From the NCBI GenBank assembly GCA_024195265.1, contig JAJLRJ010000006.1:32384434-32448433 (forward strand): 64,000 bases of DNA. Direction: 5' to 3'. Shown here piece by piece: positions 35,506 to 43,722 of this stretch (positions within the stretch are counted from its first letter, which is position 1; each line of letters opens with the position of its first letter). The position numbers and the translations under genes were made by a program. The notes beneath the pieces are model-generated. The model made no database searches and had not been told where the DNA came from. It was given only the letters and a program-made list of their open reading frames with translations. Source of the stretch: Dendrophyllia cribrosa. Lineage: Eukaryota; Cnidaria; Anthozoa; Scleractinia; Dendrophylliidae.

Positions 35506-37124
35506 TATATATTCAGGTGGAGAGACCTGCCATTGTGTAAATGAACAATGCTTTTCGTATATCCTTCAGTGTTGAAAATCTTTGTTGTTTGCGGACCGAT
35601 GTTGATAACTGTTGATACAACACTGACAGTTGTCGAACTAATATAAGCTTTATCTGGAACGAAAAACTCGATTACCAAAGTGAACTCACCTTGAGGAAGA
35701 TTTAGTGCATTTAAACCTATCCTTGACGCGAAGTCATTGTCATTGTCTATCGTAAGAGTTATATCATAGGCTTTCTTGTTAATTTTATGCGGCGATCCAT
35801 CAAAATCAATGATTCCATTAACAACAATATTACTCTCCGATGAGCTCTGATTAACATCTTCCATCATGTATCTGAAAACGTCTTTTTTAGCTGAGGAAGA
35901 TATATGTGACTTGTTTACATAACTCTTATAATCGTCTGTTATTCGTGTGTACATGTTCGAATTAGAATCGTTGAGTTCGGAGTTGAAAAACGAAACATTG
36001 ACGGCAGCACCATTCTCATTTGGTTTAGGTGTTGCTAAATTAGTAATTTTATTACTTTGCATATCAAGATCGCTGGAAATCGTTTTGTCTAATTTTTCGT
36101 TTAAATGTGTATCAACATATGTTTTTGTCGCAGCTTCTCCTCTATATTGCGGGTCTTTAAGATTTGTGATGCTGTGATGATTCATGTTAAGTTGAACCTC
36201 CATTGGAAATTCTTCTTTCCGACTGAGAAACATTCTCCGGTTATCTTCGTGACTTGCAATACTATCGTAGTGAGTCTGATAGTAGCTGAAATCTCGTTGT
36301 TTACTATTGAAAATATTGTATTTATGCTCCAAATCAATGTCCTCTGTTATTTCATATTTCTGTGGAGGGGGATTAGAATGGTAATTTTTTAGTGTTCTCA
36401 TATTAACAGTTGACGAATCATTATCTTCATCTGTGACGACATTTATTATTTTCTTATTTTTAGCATCATAATTGCTGCCTTCTAGATTTAAAAAGTGTGT
36501 TTTTCCATGATAGAAAGGGAATGCATCATTGTCTCCAGCTGCTTGTACATTCTCTATAACATGATAATTAGCATCTAAACGGTCATTCAGCACCATTTTT
36601 TCATTTTTCATATATGCATCTGTAATATTAGCTTTTTTATTATTATAATTTTTAAGAGTTATCATATTAGTTGCACAAAGATCATTGTCTTCATCCGTGT
36701 CCAGATTTGTGATTAATTTTCTATCCATATTGATTTCTCCAGGTAGAATTAATTTATTTCCTCGCATATCAAGATCCCCCACCATATGAGTTGTTCCATC
36801 TAATTTTAAATAATGCGTGTCTCCATACTCTTTATTAACAGCATCTTTTTCTGAAATTGGTGCTTTTAAATCTCTTATATTATTGTTTTTCATATCAAGA
36901 TTTGCTGTAACTAATGGTAAATGCTTACTAACAAATGTATTTCTAATAAATTTGAAATCAACTACATCATTCAAACCAGTAACTGTTCCTATATTTACTA
37001 TTTTTTTATTTTGCATATCATAATTACCATCATCTGTCAATTTGAAGCCAACGCCTGGCGGGCCTGGTGGCCCTTGTGATGTTGTTGTTGTTGTTGATGG
37101 TAGTAATCCGTTTGAATAACTCAT
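35505..37124 (-). CDS. Trimeric fibre protein with collagen-like N-terminus and repeated shaft
   Basis: 539 residues from the ATG at 37124 (MSYSNG), preceded by TATATA. The frame is open to 37259, but that extension overlaps the ATPase. An S/T-rich stretch and QGPPGPPGVG lead into about eight shaft repeats with the consensus LDM..N.I.NL..P.....AV...Y. (examples LDMKNNNIRDLKAP, LDMQSNKITNLATP). Such repeats occur in phage and adenovirus-like fibres that trimerise. The last ~150 residues are beta-rich and may be the receptor-binding head. Transcribed in the same direction as, and directly after, the ATPase. Confidence 0.8.
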   Translation of the reverse strand: MSYSNGLLPSTTTTTSQGPPGPPGVGFKLTDDGNYDMQNKKIVNIGTVTGLNDVVDFKFIRNTFVSKHLPLVTANLDMKNNNIRDLKAPISEKDAVNKEYGDTHYLKLDGTTHMVGDLDMRGNKLILPGEINMDRKLITNLDTDEDNDLCATNMITLKNYNNKKANITDAYMKNEKMVLNDRLDANYHVIENVQAAGDNDAFPFYHGKTHFLNLEGSNYDAKNKKIINVVTDEDNDSSTVNMRTLKNYHSNPPPQKYEITEDIDLEHKYNIFNSKQRDFSYYQTHYDSIASHEDNRRMFLSRKEEFPMEVQLNMNHHSITNLKDPQYRGEAATKTYVDTHLNEKLDKTISSDLDMQSNKITNLATPKPNENGAAVNVSFFNSELNDSNSNMYTRITDDYKSYVNKSHISSSAKKDVFRYMMEDVNQSSSESNIVVNGIIDFDGSPHKINKKAYDITLTIDNDNDFASRIGLNALNLPQGEFTLVIEFFVPDKAYISSTTVSVVSTVINIGPQTTKIFNTEGYTKSIVHLHNGRSLHLNI

Positions 37125-37143
37125 TATATATAATATGAGTATA

Positions 37144-37779
37144 TTATATTTTTTCATTGAAATTCTTGGTTGTGAATTTCCTTGGTTTATCAATATATAT
37201 GAATGAAAATGGTTCTTTAGTTGCTTTATCATATAATTGTTTTGAAATACTGTTTTCACGGCAAATTAGACTCTTTTCATTGGTGCTTGGGAATTCGTAA
37301 AGACAGAAATGTGAACAGTTCAATCTTATGTCTTTCGGTGTCTTATAATAGCTCTAACTCAAATAAATCACACTACAGTTTTTGTGTCTCCCTCGTATAA
37401 AATAGTCGACTAATGGTTTTTGGTTTTTATCACATACGAAATCGTCGAATATCACTATTTTCTGACTTTCATTATCAATATCATTTACAGGAATAATTTG
37501 ATCATTGCTTGCTTCAATAACATTATAACCAGCTTCATCACTTATTGGCTGGAATATGTCCATAAGATTCTGATACTTGGACTGCTCTAAGTTTTTCGCA
37601 TACAGGTATATTTTATCAAAGTACAATAAATTGTAAATCATATGCATAAGTGTATTTGTTTTTCCCGAACCACTTGGGCCGCAAACCAACATCCTAAATG
37701 ATTGATCTGGCATGAAATCATATAACTGTCTAAAGTTCGAGACCATATCGTCTTCAATATCGTAATTTGGTATTATCAT
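37144..37779 (-). pseudogene. A32/FtsK-HerA-type packaging ATPase with one in-frame TAG
   Basis: The first 141 residues contain Walker A (GPSGSGKTNT, ~34-43) and Walker B (KIVIFDDFV, ~107-115), then DYFIRGRHKNCSVIYLS, the usual stretch before the sensor Gln/Ser motif. A TAG at 37356-37354 then stops the frame. The same frame continues for 69 more codons of family-like sequence (IRLNC...CLYEFPS) to a TAA at 37146-37144. This protein packages the genome into virions in Polintons and NCLDVs. The most likely reading is a single nonsense mutation inactivating virion production; readthrough or a sequence error are alternatives. Divergent from the PPxY gene across the 12-bp repeat region. Confidence 0.85.
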
Positions 37780-37922
37780 TATATAATATGGGTATATTAT
37801 TTCAATACAACATGGTGTGTAACACGGTGTATAACACGGTGTATAACACAGTGTTAAACGTTGTTTTTTATATATAATTTCCGTTTTTCATGTTTTTATG
37901 TAATGTAATAATATAACAATAA
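37780..37922. promoter_or_regulatory. Divergent intergenic promoter with 12-bp repeat x4
   Basis: The gap between the minus-strand ATPase block and the plus-strand structural block contains GTGTGTAACACG, GTGTATAACACG, GTGTATAACACA and a decayed fourth unit at 37815-37862. Each unit is an imperfect palindrome (GTGT...ACAC). AT-rich starts (TATATAATG minus, AATATAACAATAAATG plus) flank it. A regulator-binding array serving both transcription directions is an inference. Confidence 0.65.
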
Positions 37923-38942
37923 ATGAGTTTACTTAAATGGAAAGAACTTGCAAAGAGTAAATCTCTATTAGGTAATAAGATTAATCTTGTACATGATGCA
38001 ATCACAAAACATAATCTTAGTCATAAGATAAGTCAGGAATCGTTGACGAAGGTATTCAAACCAGTAACTAGTAAATTAGATGATGTTATCGACAGTAATT
38101 TAGATTTAAGGGTACCTATAAGAAAGAAACGAGCACCTAAAAAAGGTGACCAAGGTATTGACTACATGCCTGAAGTTGACCCTTTCGAAGACATGCAAGT
38201 TGATGATTTATTTGGTGATTATGTCCCACCAAATCAAGAGAAACAACTTGTACCGAAACCACCAACATATGAAGAATCGTTGAAGGATATTTTAGAAGGG
38301 AAGAAGGAGATTTATGTTGATCCTCAGTACTTTGGTGATGAACCTGATGAATTACCACCAGAATATGAAGAAGAAGAGATGGACTATGGATTAGATGATG
38401 AAGATATAAGTAATGAGATTTTGAATGATATTGGTATTACGGATTATGAAAATGTGGAAATGAGGATAAATCAACCAGAAATGACACATAAAAAGACTAA
38501 GGCCTATCTTAATAAGATTATAAAGCAGGCCAAAGCAAAAAGAAGTCAATTAGGTGGCTATAAATCAAATGTTACAAAACAATACAATAAGGGGGAGATA
38601 TCATCAGGTGAAAGGCAAATGCGAAACAAAAGAATAGACAACGCAAGAGTTACTTTAAATGAATACATAAAACATTATGAGACTAAACTGCAAACAAGAA
38701 AAGGTTCTGGAATCCAGAGTCGGGGAAAAAAACAGAGAGGTGGAAATATTATGTTTTTTAATGATGTAAAGCAGCTTTTAAAAAAATTGGAATTGATTAT
38801 TGGTGAAAGATTGGCAGGGAATACCAGCAATGAGATGCGAAATATGGGAGTAACTATATTGGACACATTATTGAAAATATCGAAAATCAATAGATCGCAG
38901 TATAATAAATTGTATGGTCAATATTTTAAAAATATAATGTAA
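37923..38942 (+). CDS. PPxY-containing minor capsid/core protein, pVI-like candidate
   Basis: 339 residues. A basic N-terminal helical region is followed by a PIRKKRAPKKG patch. An acidic linker carries two late-domain motifs, PPTYEES (~118) and PPEYEEEE (~149). A Lys-rich coiled-coil-prone segment (~185-260) and a C-terminal helical domain follow. PPxY motifs recruit NEDD4-family ubiquitin ligases. They occur in adenovirus pVI and in capsid-associated proteins of Polinton-like viruses (family knowledge). First gene of the plus-strand structural run, 13 bp ahead of the penton gene. Function beyond motif content is inferred. Confidence 0.7.
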   Translation: MSLLKWKELAKSKSLLGNKINLVHDAITKHNLSHKISQESLTKVFKPVTSKLDDVIDSNLDLRVPIRKKRAPKKGDQGIDYMPEVDPFEDMQVDDLFGDYVPPNQEKQLVPKPPTYEESLKDILEGKKEIYVDPQYFGDEPDELPPEYEEEEMDYGLDDEDISNEILNDIGITDYENVEMRINQPEMTHKKTKAYLNKIIKQAKAKRSQLGGYKSNVTKQYNKGEISSGERQMRNKRIDNARVTLNEYIKHYETKLQTRKGSGIQSRGKKQRGGNIMFFNDVKQLLKKLELIIGERLAGNTSNEMRNMGVTILDTLLKISKINRSQYNKLYGQYFKNIM

Positions 38943-38955
38943 CTTTATTATATAA

Positions 38956-39702
38956 ATGGAACGAGAGATAGTTTTATCATCTTATAGTGTAAAAAATCAA
39001 TTGAATAATAAACCTGAGGATTTTACAACTAAATTTAGCAGGTCTATAGATTTGGATAGTAATATTCAATATGTGATCGGACTTAACCGAATTATCAATA
39101 TGAGTTTTACATGGTTTAATGTTAATGCTGGATACAATAATCAATTAATTAAATTTAGCTCTGATAGTGGTTCAACATTTAACAACATCACCTTTCCAGC
39201 CGGAGTATGGAATTATACAGACTTCAATACATATATCAAGGATATAACGAAGACTGGTGATACGTATCCTATCACTCTTGAATTCGATAATACAACATTT
39301 AGGGTTACGATTACATTGACTCAGAATTATCAGCTTGATTTGACGCATTCCAATTTTAATGATCTAATCGGGTTTGATAAGACAGTATTATCTAATGAAA
39401 CAAATATAGGGCCGAAAGTGCCCAATCTCAGTCATGACACAGATATCCTGAATATCCATTGTAACCTAATAAACGACAGTCTTGTCGACGGTCAAGATAC
39501 AGACATCATTTATTCCTTCTCGACCAGTGTACTCCAACCTAGTTACTCCTTTACCCTCGAACCACGAAGAGTCACATTCAATCCAGTCAATAAGAATAAT
39601 ATTAGTAGTATCAGGGTATACATTACTGATGGAAAAAGAAGATTAGTTAACTTGAATGGCGCAGATACAGCTTTCTCACTGATTCTGAAAAGTATAGAAT
39701 AA
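38956..39702 (+). CDS. Penton/minor capsid protein (single jelly-roll candidate)
   Basis: 248 residues, beta-rich throughout. The N-terminus (MEREIVLSSYSVKNQ, then FTTKFSRSIDLDSN and YVIGLNRI) is the pattern I associate with the single-jelly-roll penton protein of Polintons, and its size fits. It probably forms the five-fold vertices that hold the fibre. ATG sits directly behind TTATATAA. Placed between the PPxY protein and the basic core protein, upstream of the major capsid gene, as expected for a morphogenesis block. Confidence 0.75.
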   Translation: MEREIVLSSYSVKNQLNNKPEDFTTKFSRSIDLDSNIQYVIGLNRIINMSFTWFNVNAGYNNQLIKFSSDSGSTFNNITFPAGVWNYTDFNTYIKDITKTGDTYPITLEFDNTTFRVTITLTQNYQLDLTHSNFNDLIGFDKTVLSNETNIGPKVPNLSHDTDILNIHCNLINDSLVDGQDTDIIYSFSTSVLQPSYSFTLEPRRVTFNPVNKNNISSIRVYITDGKRRLVNLNGADTAFSLILKSIE

Positions 39703-39719
39703 TATAACATAATAGTATA

Positions 39720-40139
39720 ATGAAACCGTATGAATTCAAAAGATTTTACCATCCAAAACTTGGTAAATTTGTATACAGACACAAAGGATCGGGAATTATC
39801 GTTGATAATATTTTCAAACCGTTGAAGAGTGTTGCATCATCTGTTTTCAAGAAATTTGCTAAGCCAATAGCAAAGAAGGCGTTAGAATCGGGGATATCCC
39901 ATGCAGGTGAGCGACTGGGTAAGGCGGTATCTCAAAAATCTGGTGATTTGATAATGAAAAGATTGACAAATTTGAGAAAAGGAGCTACAAGACAAACAGC
40001 AATTGTTCCATCCTCACCCATTAAACAGCTGCAGCAACATTATCAGCCAAAACTAGATCAAGAAAGTACTGATATGATACTGAATAGACTCATTTCTGGA
40101 GATGGTTTGAGGAGAAGACGTAGAGTGAGATTAGTATAG
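39720..40139 (+). CDS. Basic core protein (pVII/pX-like)
   Basis: 139 residues, strongly basic, ending in RRRRRVRLV. The N-terminus (KPYEFKRFYHPKLGKFVYRHKG) and the Gly-rich GDGLRR tail resemble small DNA-condensing core proteins of adintoviruses. The middle contains helical, Ala/Lys-rich segments. Likely binds virion DNA. Start follows ATATAACATAATAGTATA, a motif also found before the capsid gene. Confidence 0.65.
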   Translation: MKPYEFKRFYHPKLGKFVYRHKGSGIIVDNIFKPLKSVASSVFKKFAKPIAKKALESGISHAGERLGKAVSQKSGDLIMKRLTNLRKGATRQTAIVPSSPIKQLQQHYQPKLDQESTDMILNRLISGDGLRRRRRVRLV

Positions 40140-40206
40140 AATCAATAAAATGATTTTAATATGAATATATTTTTTAATTGTTAAAATTTATATAACATAA
40201 TAATAT

Positions 40207-41493
40207 ATGTCTTTTAGAACAGATAATTTTCTTCAAAGAAATGAGTTGGTGCGATTCCAACTCGATGATGTAATCCGAGCTCCAGGCAACGGTCAACATC
40301 AGGTCAAAAATGGTTACAGGTTCACAATCAACGATCGGTCATCATTCTACGATTGGTATAATGCCTATATTGAAGTCCAATTCCAAGTACAGAAATTAGC
40401 AGATGGATCGGGATATGCTGCTGCTGACAGAATCACAGTCATTAATGGAGCGCATTCCTTAATTGACCACATAATGATTAAATCTGCAGGAAAAATAGTT
40501 TATGACACTGACAATCTCCATAAAGTCACTTTTGTTAAAAACCTGCTAGAGTATTCTGATGATTATAGCAGATCAGTCGCTAAAAACAGTTTATGGTATT
40601 TGGACACGAATGCTACAACAGCTGCGAATAACACAGGATTTGAAGCTCGCCGGTTGCAAACTCAAGCACTTCGAGACAATGGGACTGGTGGTGCTAAAAA
40701 CATCAATGTGATTATACCATTGAACAGGTTCTCATTTTTTGAAGAACTTGAAGATAAGATGCTTGTACCAATGCAATTACAATTCAACATTGAGCTACAA
40801 AACGATGGTGAACTCATTCACATGGCTAATGGAACTGATGCTGGAAGAATTGTTGTTAATAGGTTTTTGCTCTGGGTGCCAAAACTAACCCCAAAGGATT
40901 CATTGTATGACAATTTCGTTAGTTCATTTCTTAAAGAAACTCAGTGGAAATATTTAAGGGAAATGTACGAAGCATCAGCTCCTACACAATCATCAGGATT
41001 TTTCCAGATTTCAAGCAGTATTGACAATGTCAAACACATTTTTGTTTACTTGAAAAGAACAAACCCGCCTAATGATGCAGTTGAAGAAGACAGTCCTTAT
41101 CTAATGAACACTTTTAAACTTAATGCTGCTGATAATAACTCTTCCCTTTTAAACTGTAGACTAGAATATGGAAATGGAGTCTTTTATCCAGAAACAGAGT
41201 ATGATACAGAATCAAAAGTGAGAATCTTTAACGATTTGATGTCATATACTATGCGGAAAAATGACTATAACAGAGGAACTCAGCTGAACTTAGCAAACTA
41301 TAGTTCTCTGTATGGGTTGATTTACTTTAATCTTACGTATCAAACTGAAAAAATAACAAGAGATCCGAAACAGCTAATCTTCAGGTATAGACTAAGCCAG
41401 AATGCAGCTGCAAACTTCAATGTTCATGCTGTAGTCCTATATGAAGAATCTGTTGTCATTGACAAGGTGGGTAATGAATTGGTTATAGTGTAA
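40207..41493 (+). CDS. Major capsid protein (double jelly-roll, hexon-like)
   Basis: 428 residues. The N-terminal part starts FRTDNFLQRNELVRFQ. Two beta-sandwich-like halves contain blocks such as INGAHSLIDHIMIKSAGK and IPLNRFSFFEELEDKMLVP, matching what I know of Polinton major capsid proteins that form trimeric pseudo-hexagonal capsomers. Length is at the short end of the family range. Preceded by TTATATAACATAATAATAT immediately before the ATG. No disrupted codon. It sits at the centre of the structural operon between core protein and pX/protease. Confidence 0.85.
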   Translation: MSFRTDNFLQRNELVRFQLDDVIRAPGNGQHQVKNGYRFTINDRSSFYDWYNAYIEVQFQVQKLADGSGYAAADRITVINGAHSLIDHIMIKSAGKIVYDTDNLHKVTFVKNLLEYSDDYSRSVAKNSLWYLDTNATTAANNTGFEARRLQTQALRDNGTGGAKNINVIIPLNRFSFFEELEDKMLVPMQLQFNIELQNDGELIHMANGTDAGRIVVNRFLLWVPKLTPKDSLYDNFVSSFLKETQWKYLREMYEASAPTQSSGFFQISSSIDNVKHIFVYLKRTNPPNDAVEEDSPYLMNTFKLNAADNNSSLLNCRLEYGNGVFYPETEYDTESKVRIFNDLMSYTMRKNDYNRGTQLNLANYSSLYGLIYFNLTYQTEKITRDPKQLIFRYRLSQNAAANFNVHAVVLYEESVVIDKVGNELVIV

Positions 41494-41594
41494 AATTGTA
41501 TAATAAGTAATGTATTACTAATAAAAATAAATATCCTTATTTCATATATGTTTTATAACTGGAAAAATTATATAACATATATTATATACAGCAA

Positions 41595-42416
41595 ATGACT
41601 CAGCTTTTTGAAATCAAAGTAAATTTGTCTGACAATCAAAAGAAGAATCTTAGCAATGCTTTCAAAAAAAGGGAAACTATTGTTCTCAGACTATCAAATG
41701 AATATCTGAACGGAAATGATATTCTATATGTACCAGCAATGGTAAAGAAGAGATTGGAGAAGAATCGTATGATGAATAAGGGTATGGATATCAAACTTGT
41801 TAAAAGTAATATCAGAAAACAGGTTGGAGGTAGTCTACTAACTTCTATCTTAAGTATTGGAAAGACACTAGCACCAACTATAGGTAAAACCCTTGGGCTA
41901 TCAGCTCTTGCTGGATTGGCATCAGAAGGTGCTTCTCAGATTGTGAAATCAATATCTGGCAAAGGCGTACAGTCGGGTGGTTTTCTCGTACCACAAGACA
42001 AAATTAATAAGCTGATAGAATATAAGCATCTTTTATCTGCGAAACAAAAACAGGATATATTGAATGCCCTTCAATCAGGTTCAGGTGTTCATGTGAAACC
42101 AACAAAAACACAATCAGGTGGATTTTTAGGCACTCTGTTGGCAAGCATTGGTGTTCCACTCCTTCTAAATGCTTTGACTGGTAAAACTGGTAGTGGGGCT
42201 CCACGAATGGGAACTAGTAAGAAAAAGGGTATGGGAGCTCCAAGAATTGGTGTATATAGACCACCTCCATTTTATGGGAGTTGGCCCGATAATACGATAG
42301 GTATGGGGATTAAAAAAAAACAACCAAAGAAAAAGACAACCAAAAGGGGCGAAGGCTTGCTATTAGGGAAAAGCAGCCCTTTCAATGGTATTCCTCTTCT
42401 CGGAGCAATACTGTAA
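41595..42416 (+). CDS. pX/pVI-like virion protein with hydrophobic segments
   Basis: 273 residues. The N-terminal ~55 residues form a small domain (FEIKVNLSDNQKKNLSNAF). Two hydrophobic, Gly-flanked segments follow (about 78-110 and 173-195, each introduced by GG), with SGGFL repeats that resemble adenain cleavage contexts. A Lys/Pro-rich tail ends SSPFNGIPLLGAIL. Membrane-active or core precursor roles are inferred from adenovirus analogy. Its last ~100 nt overlap the protease frame in -1. Upstream motif TTATATAACATATATTATA is shared with the capsid gene. Confidence 0.7.
   Translation: MTQLFEIKVNLSDNQKKNLSNAFKKRETIVLRLSNEYLNGNDILYVPAMVKKRLEKNRMMNKGMDIKLVKSNIRKQVGGSLLTSILSIGKTLAPTIGKTLGLSALAGLASEGASQIVKSISGKGVQSGGFLVPQDKINKLIEYKHLLSAKQKQDILNALQSGSGVHVKPTKTQSGGFLGTLLASIGVPLLLNALTGKTGSGAPRMGTSKKKGMGAPRIGVYRPPPFYGSWPDNTIGMGIKKKQPKKKTTKRGEGLLLGKSSPFNGIPLLGAIL
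42314..42320 (+). promoter_or_regulatory. Candidate -1 slippery site A_AAA_AAA (pX to protease)
   Basis: A nine-A run (42312-42320) places A_AAA_AAA in the pX frame, just after the protease frame's upstream stop (TAA, 42311-42313). No strong structure lies at the usual distance; a mismatched hairpin at 42352-42381 is ~31 nt downstream. A second candidate, C_CCT_TTC, is at 42377-42383, followed 3 nt later by a bulged hairpin (42387-42412). Confidence 0.4.
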
Positions 42417-42874
42417 AACCGAAATTCCACAAAGACATCCCGTTAAGTAATCATGATCTAATAAAATGGTGCAGATATTTAAACATCCCAATCAGTGATG
42501 TTCTGTCAAGGGATGAAAGAGTTCCACATAATCATAGCCAAGCATTATTTATTTACAATCTGGAACCTAGTTATATGGCAGGATCTCATTGGGTTACAAC
42601 TTATGTAAAAGACAACGTGATAAATTATTTTGACAGTTTTGGTATGCCTCCATTTCAAGAGATCGTAAATCATGCGAAAAGAAGGAATATGACACTGCTT
42701 CACCAAAACAACCAAATCCAAAACATAAAAACGTCTACATGTGGCTACTTCTGTTTATACTTTCTGAACGAAATGAATAAGGGGAATTTGTATTATAATT
42801 TATTGCAAGTATTTGACATATATGATACAATGAAGAATGAGAGATTCCTCGAACATTATTTTAGAAATATCTAA
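42384..42874 (+). CDS. Adenain/ULP1-like cysteine protease, no AUG for conserved N-terminus
   Basis: The first in-frame ATG is 42575, but clear protease homology begins upstream (LSNHDLIKWCRYLNIPI and VLSRDE) in the same frame. That frame is open back to 42314 with no ATG. Counting from 42575, the catalytic set is His5 (GSHWV), Asp20 (NYFDSFG) and Cys56 (TCGYFCLYFL), with Gln49 as a likely oxyanion residue. This is the adenovirus/Polinton maturation protease that trims capsid and core precursors. The frame is -1 relative to pX, so expression as a pX-protease fusion by ribosomal frameshift is inferred. The start given is approximate. It ends 12 bp before the zinc-ribbon gene. Confidence 0.8.
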
Positions 42875-42886
42875 CTTATATATATA

Positions 42887-43048
42887 ATGGTAATATCATA
42901 TTGTGTTAAACAGAAGAAAGACACTGAATGTGTTCCAGGAAGCGAACGATATGTGAAAACTAAAAATGGTCGAACTATGTTGAAATGCACTTGCGCTGAA
43001 TGTGGTATAACAAAAACCAAATTTATAAAACAAAAACAGGGAAACTAA
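42887..43048 (+). CDS. Small zinc-ribbon protein, 53 residues
   Basis: Starts at ATG 42887, right after TATATATA. Two Cys pairs are visible: YCVKQ...EC near the N-terminus and CTCAEC at ~34-39, with KTKNGRTMLK between and KTKFIKQK at the end. The pattern resembles small DUF5679-like ribbons found in Polintons, phages and giant viruses. Probably nucleic-acid binding or a virion component. Its last 49 nt overlap the PLA2 gene. Too short for routine ORF cut-offs but well supported by position and motif. Confidence 0.75.
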   Translation: MVISYCVKQKKDTECVPGSERYVKTKNGRTMLKCTCAECGITKTKFIKQKQGN

Positions 43049-43674
43049 TTGAGCCCTCACAAGATGGGGGCTTTTTAAATATAGAAGGTAGTCACAGTCT
43101 TGGTGAAATAGCAGCTAAAAGCGCTTTAAAAGGTTTGTATAATTTAGGTAGAATCGGAGCATCAAAGGCAATTAAATCTGGTTATGCTAAACAAAAAATA
43201 AAAGGAATGGCTGATAAATATTTGGATCAAGCCTTAGATAGTTTAACTTCAGATATTAGTAAGAAACTAGATCCATTGCATAAAGGTAGTGGGATTGATA
43301 TTCATAAGGCCATTGGGAAGCTTCCGAAACCAAAAGGCGGTTGGACATTACCCGGCCATAAATATACTGGCCCATATAATGATTTAAAGAGTCAAGTGAA
43401 ATATGACCCAACAACTGGCCAAATATTAGAAATATATGACCAACCTACAGGAAGAACTGATGAAATAGCAATGCAACATGATGTCGATTATTCAGTCTGC
43501 AAGGATGATAGGAAATGTAAAAATAAGGCAGACCGAAAAATGGTTCAAGCTTTAGACAACGTACCGTATAATGAAAGACAATGGGGGCATTGGTTGGCTA
43601 GAAACACGATTGATGTAAAACAAAAACTTGGATTAGGTGTTAAAAGGAAGTCAAAAAACGTAAAAAGGAGTTGA
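43000..43674 (+). CDS. Virion phospholipase A2-like protein
   Basis: 224 residues. A helical basic N-terminal part precedes a PLA2-like domain: YTGPYNDL (~121-128) as the calcium-loop equivalent, and MQHDVDY (~157-163) with the catalytic His-Asp pair, followed by CKDDRKCKNKADRKM. Parvovirus VP1 and adintovirus PLA2 domains use this fold to breach endosomal membranes (family knowledge). ATG 43000 lies inside the zinc-ribbon gene, immediately after a TGA in this frame. The final codons contain a canonical -1 slippery site leading into the integrase frame, so two products are likely: PLA2 alone and PLA2-integrase. Confidence 0.8.
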   Translation: MWYNKNQIYKTKTGKLIEPSQDGGFLNIEGSHSLGEIAAKSALKGLYNLGRIGASKAIKSGYAKQKIKGMADKYLDQALDSLTSDISKKLDPLHKGSGIDIHKAIGKLPKPKGGWTLPGHKYTGPYNDLKSQVKYDPTTGQILEIYDQPTGRTDEIAMQHDVDYSVCKDDRKCKNKADRKMVQALDNVPYNERQWGHWLARNTIDVKQKLGLGVKRKSKNVKRS

Positions 43675-43722
43675 GTAATGATTGGGCTGAACTCCTTGCA
43701 AATGAACTACATAAACCAATCA
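43653..43722 (+). promoter_or_regulatory. Predicted -1 programmed frameshift signal, PLA2 to integrase
   Basis: Heptamer A_AAA_AAC at 43653-43659 is in the correct phase of the PLA2 frame. After a 5-nt spacer, 43665-43672 (AAGGAGTT) pairs perfectly with 43690-43697 (AACTCCTT). Loop bases 43679-43685 (TGATTGG) pair perfectly with 43716-43722 (CCAATCA), forming an H-type pseudoknot with loops of 6, 4 and 18 nt. The PLA2 stop (TGA, 43672-43674) lies in the first stem. The geometry matches retroviral and coronaviral -1 signals. Confidence 0.8.

Noticed and set aside
37354..37356. Programmed readthrough of the ATPase TAG
   Set aside because: The following bases (AGC) do not match known efficient readthrough contexts and no structure was seen; a nonsense mutation is simpler.
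43000..43048. Frameshift linking the zinc-ribbon gene to PLA2
   Set aside because: The frames are offset by -1, but no X_XXY_YYZ site occurs in the overlap, and PLA2 has its own ATG at 43000.
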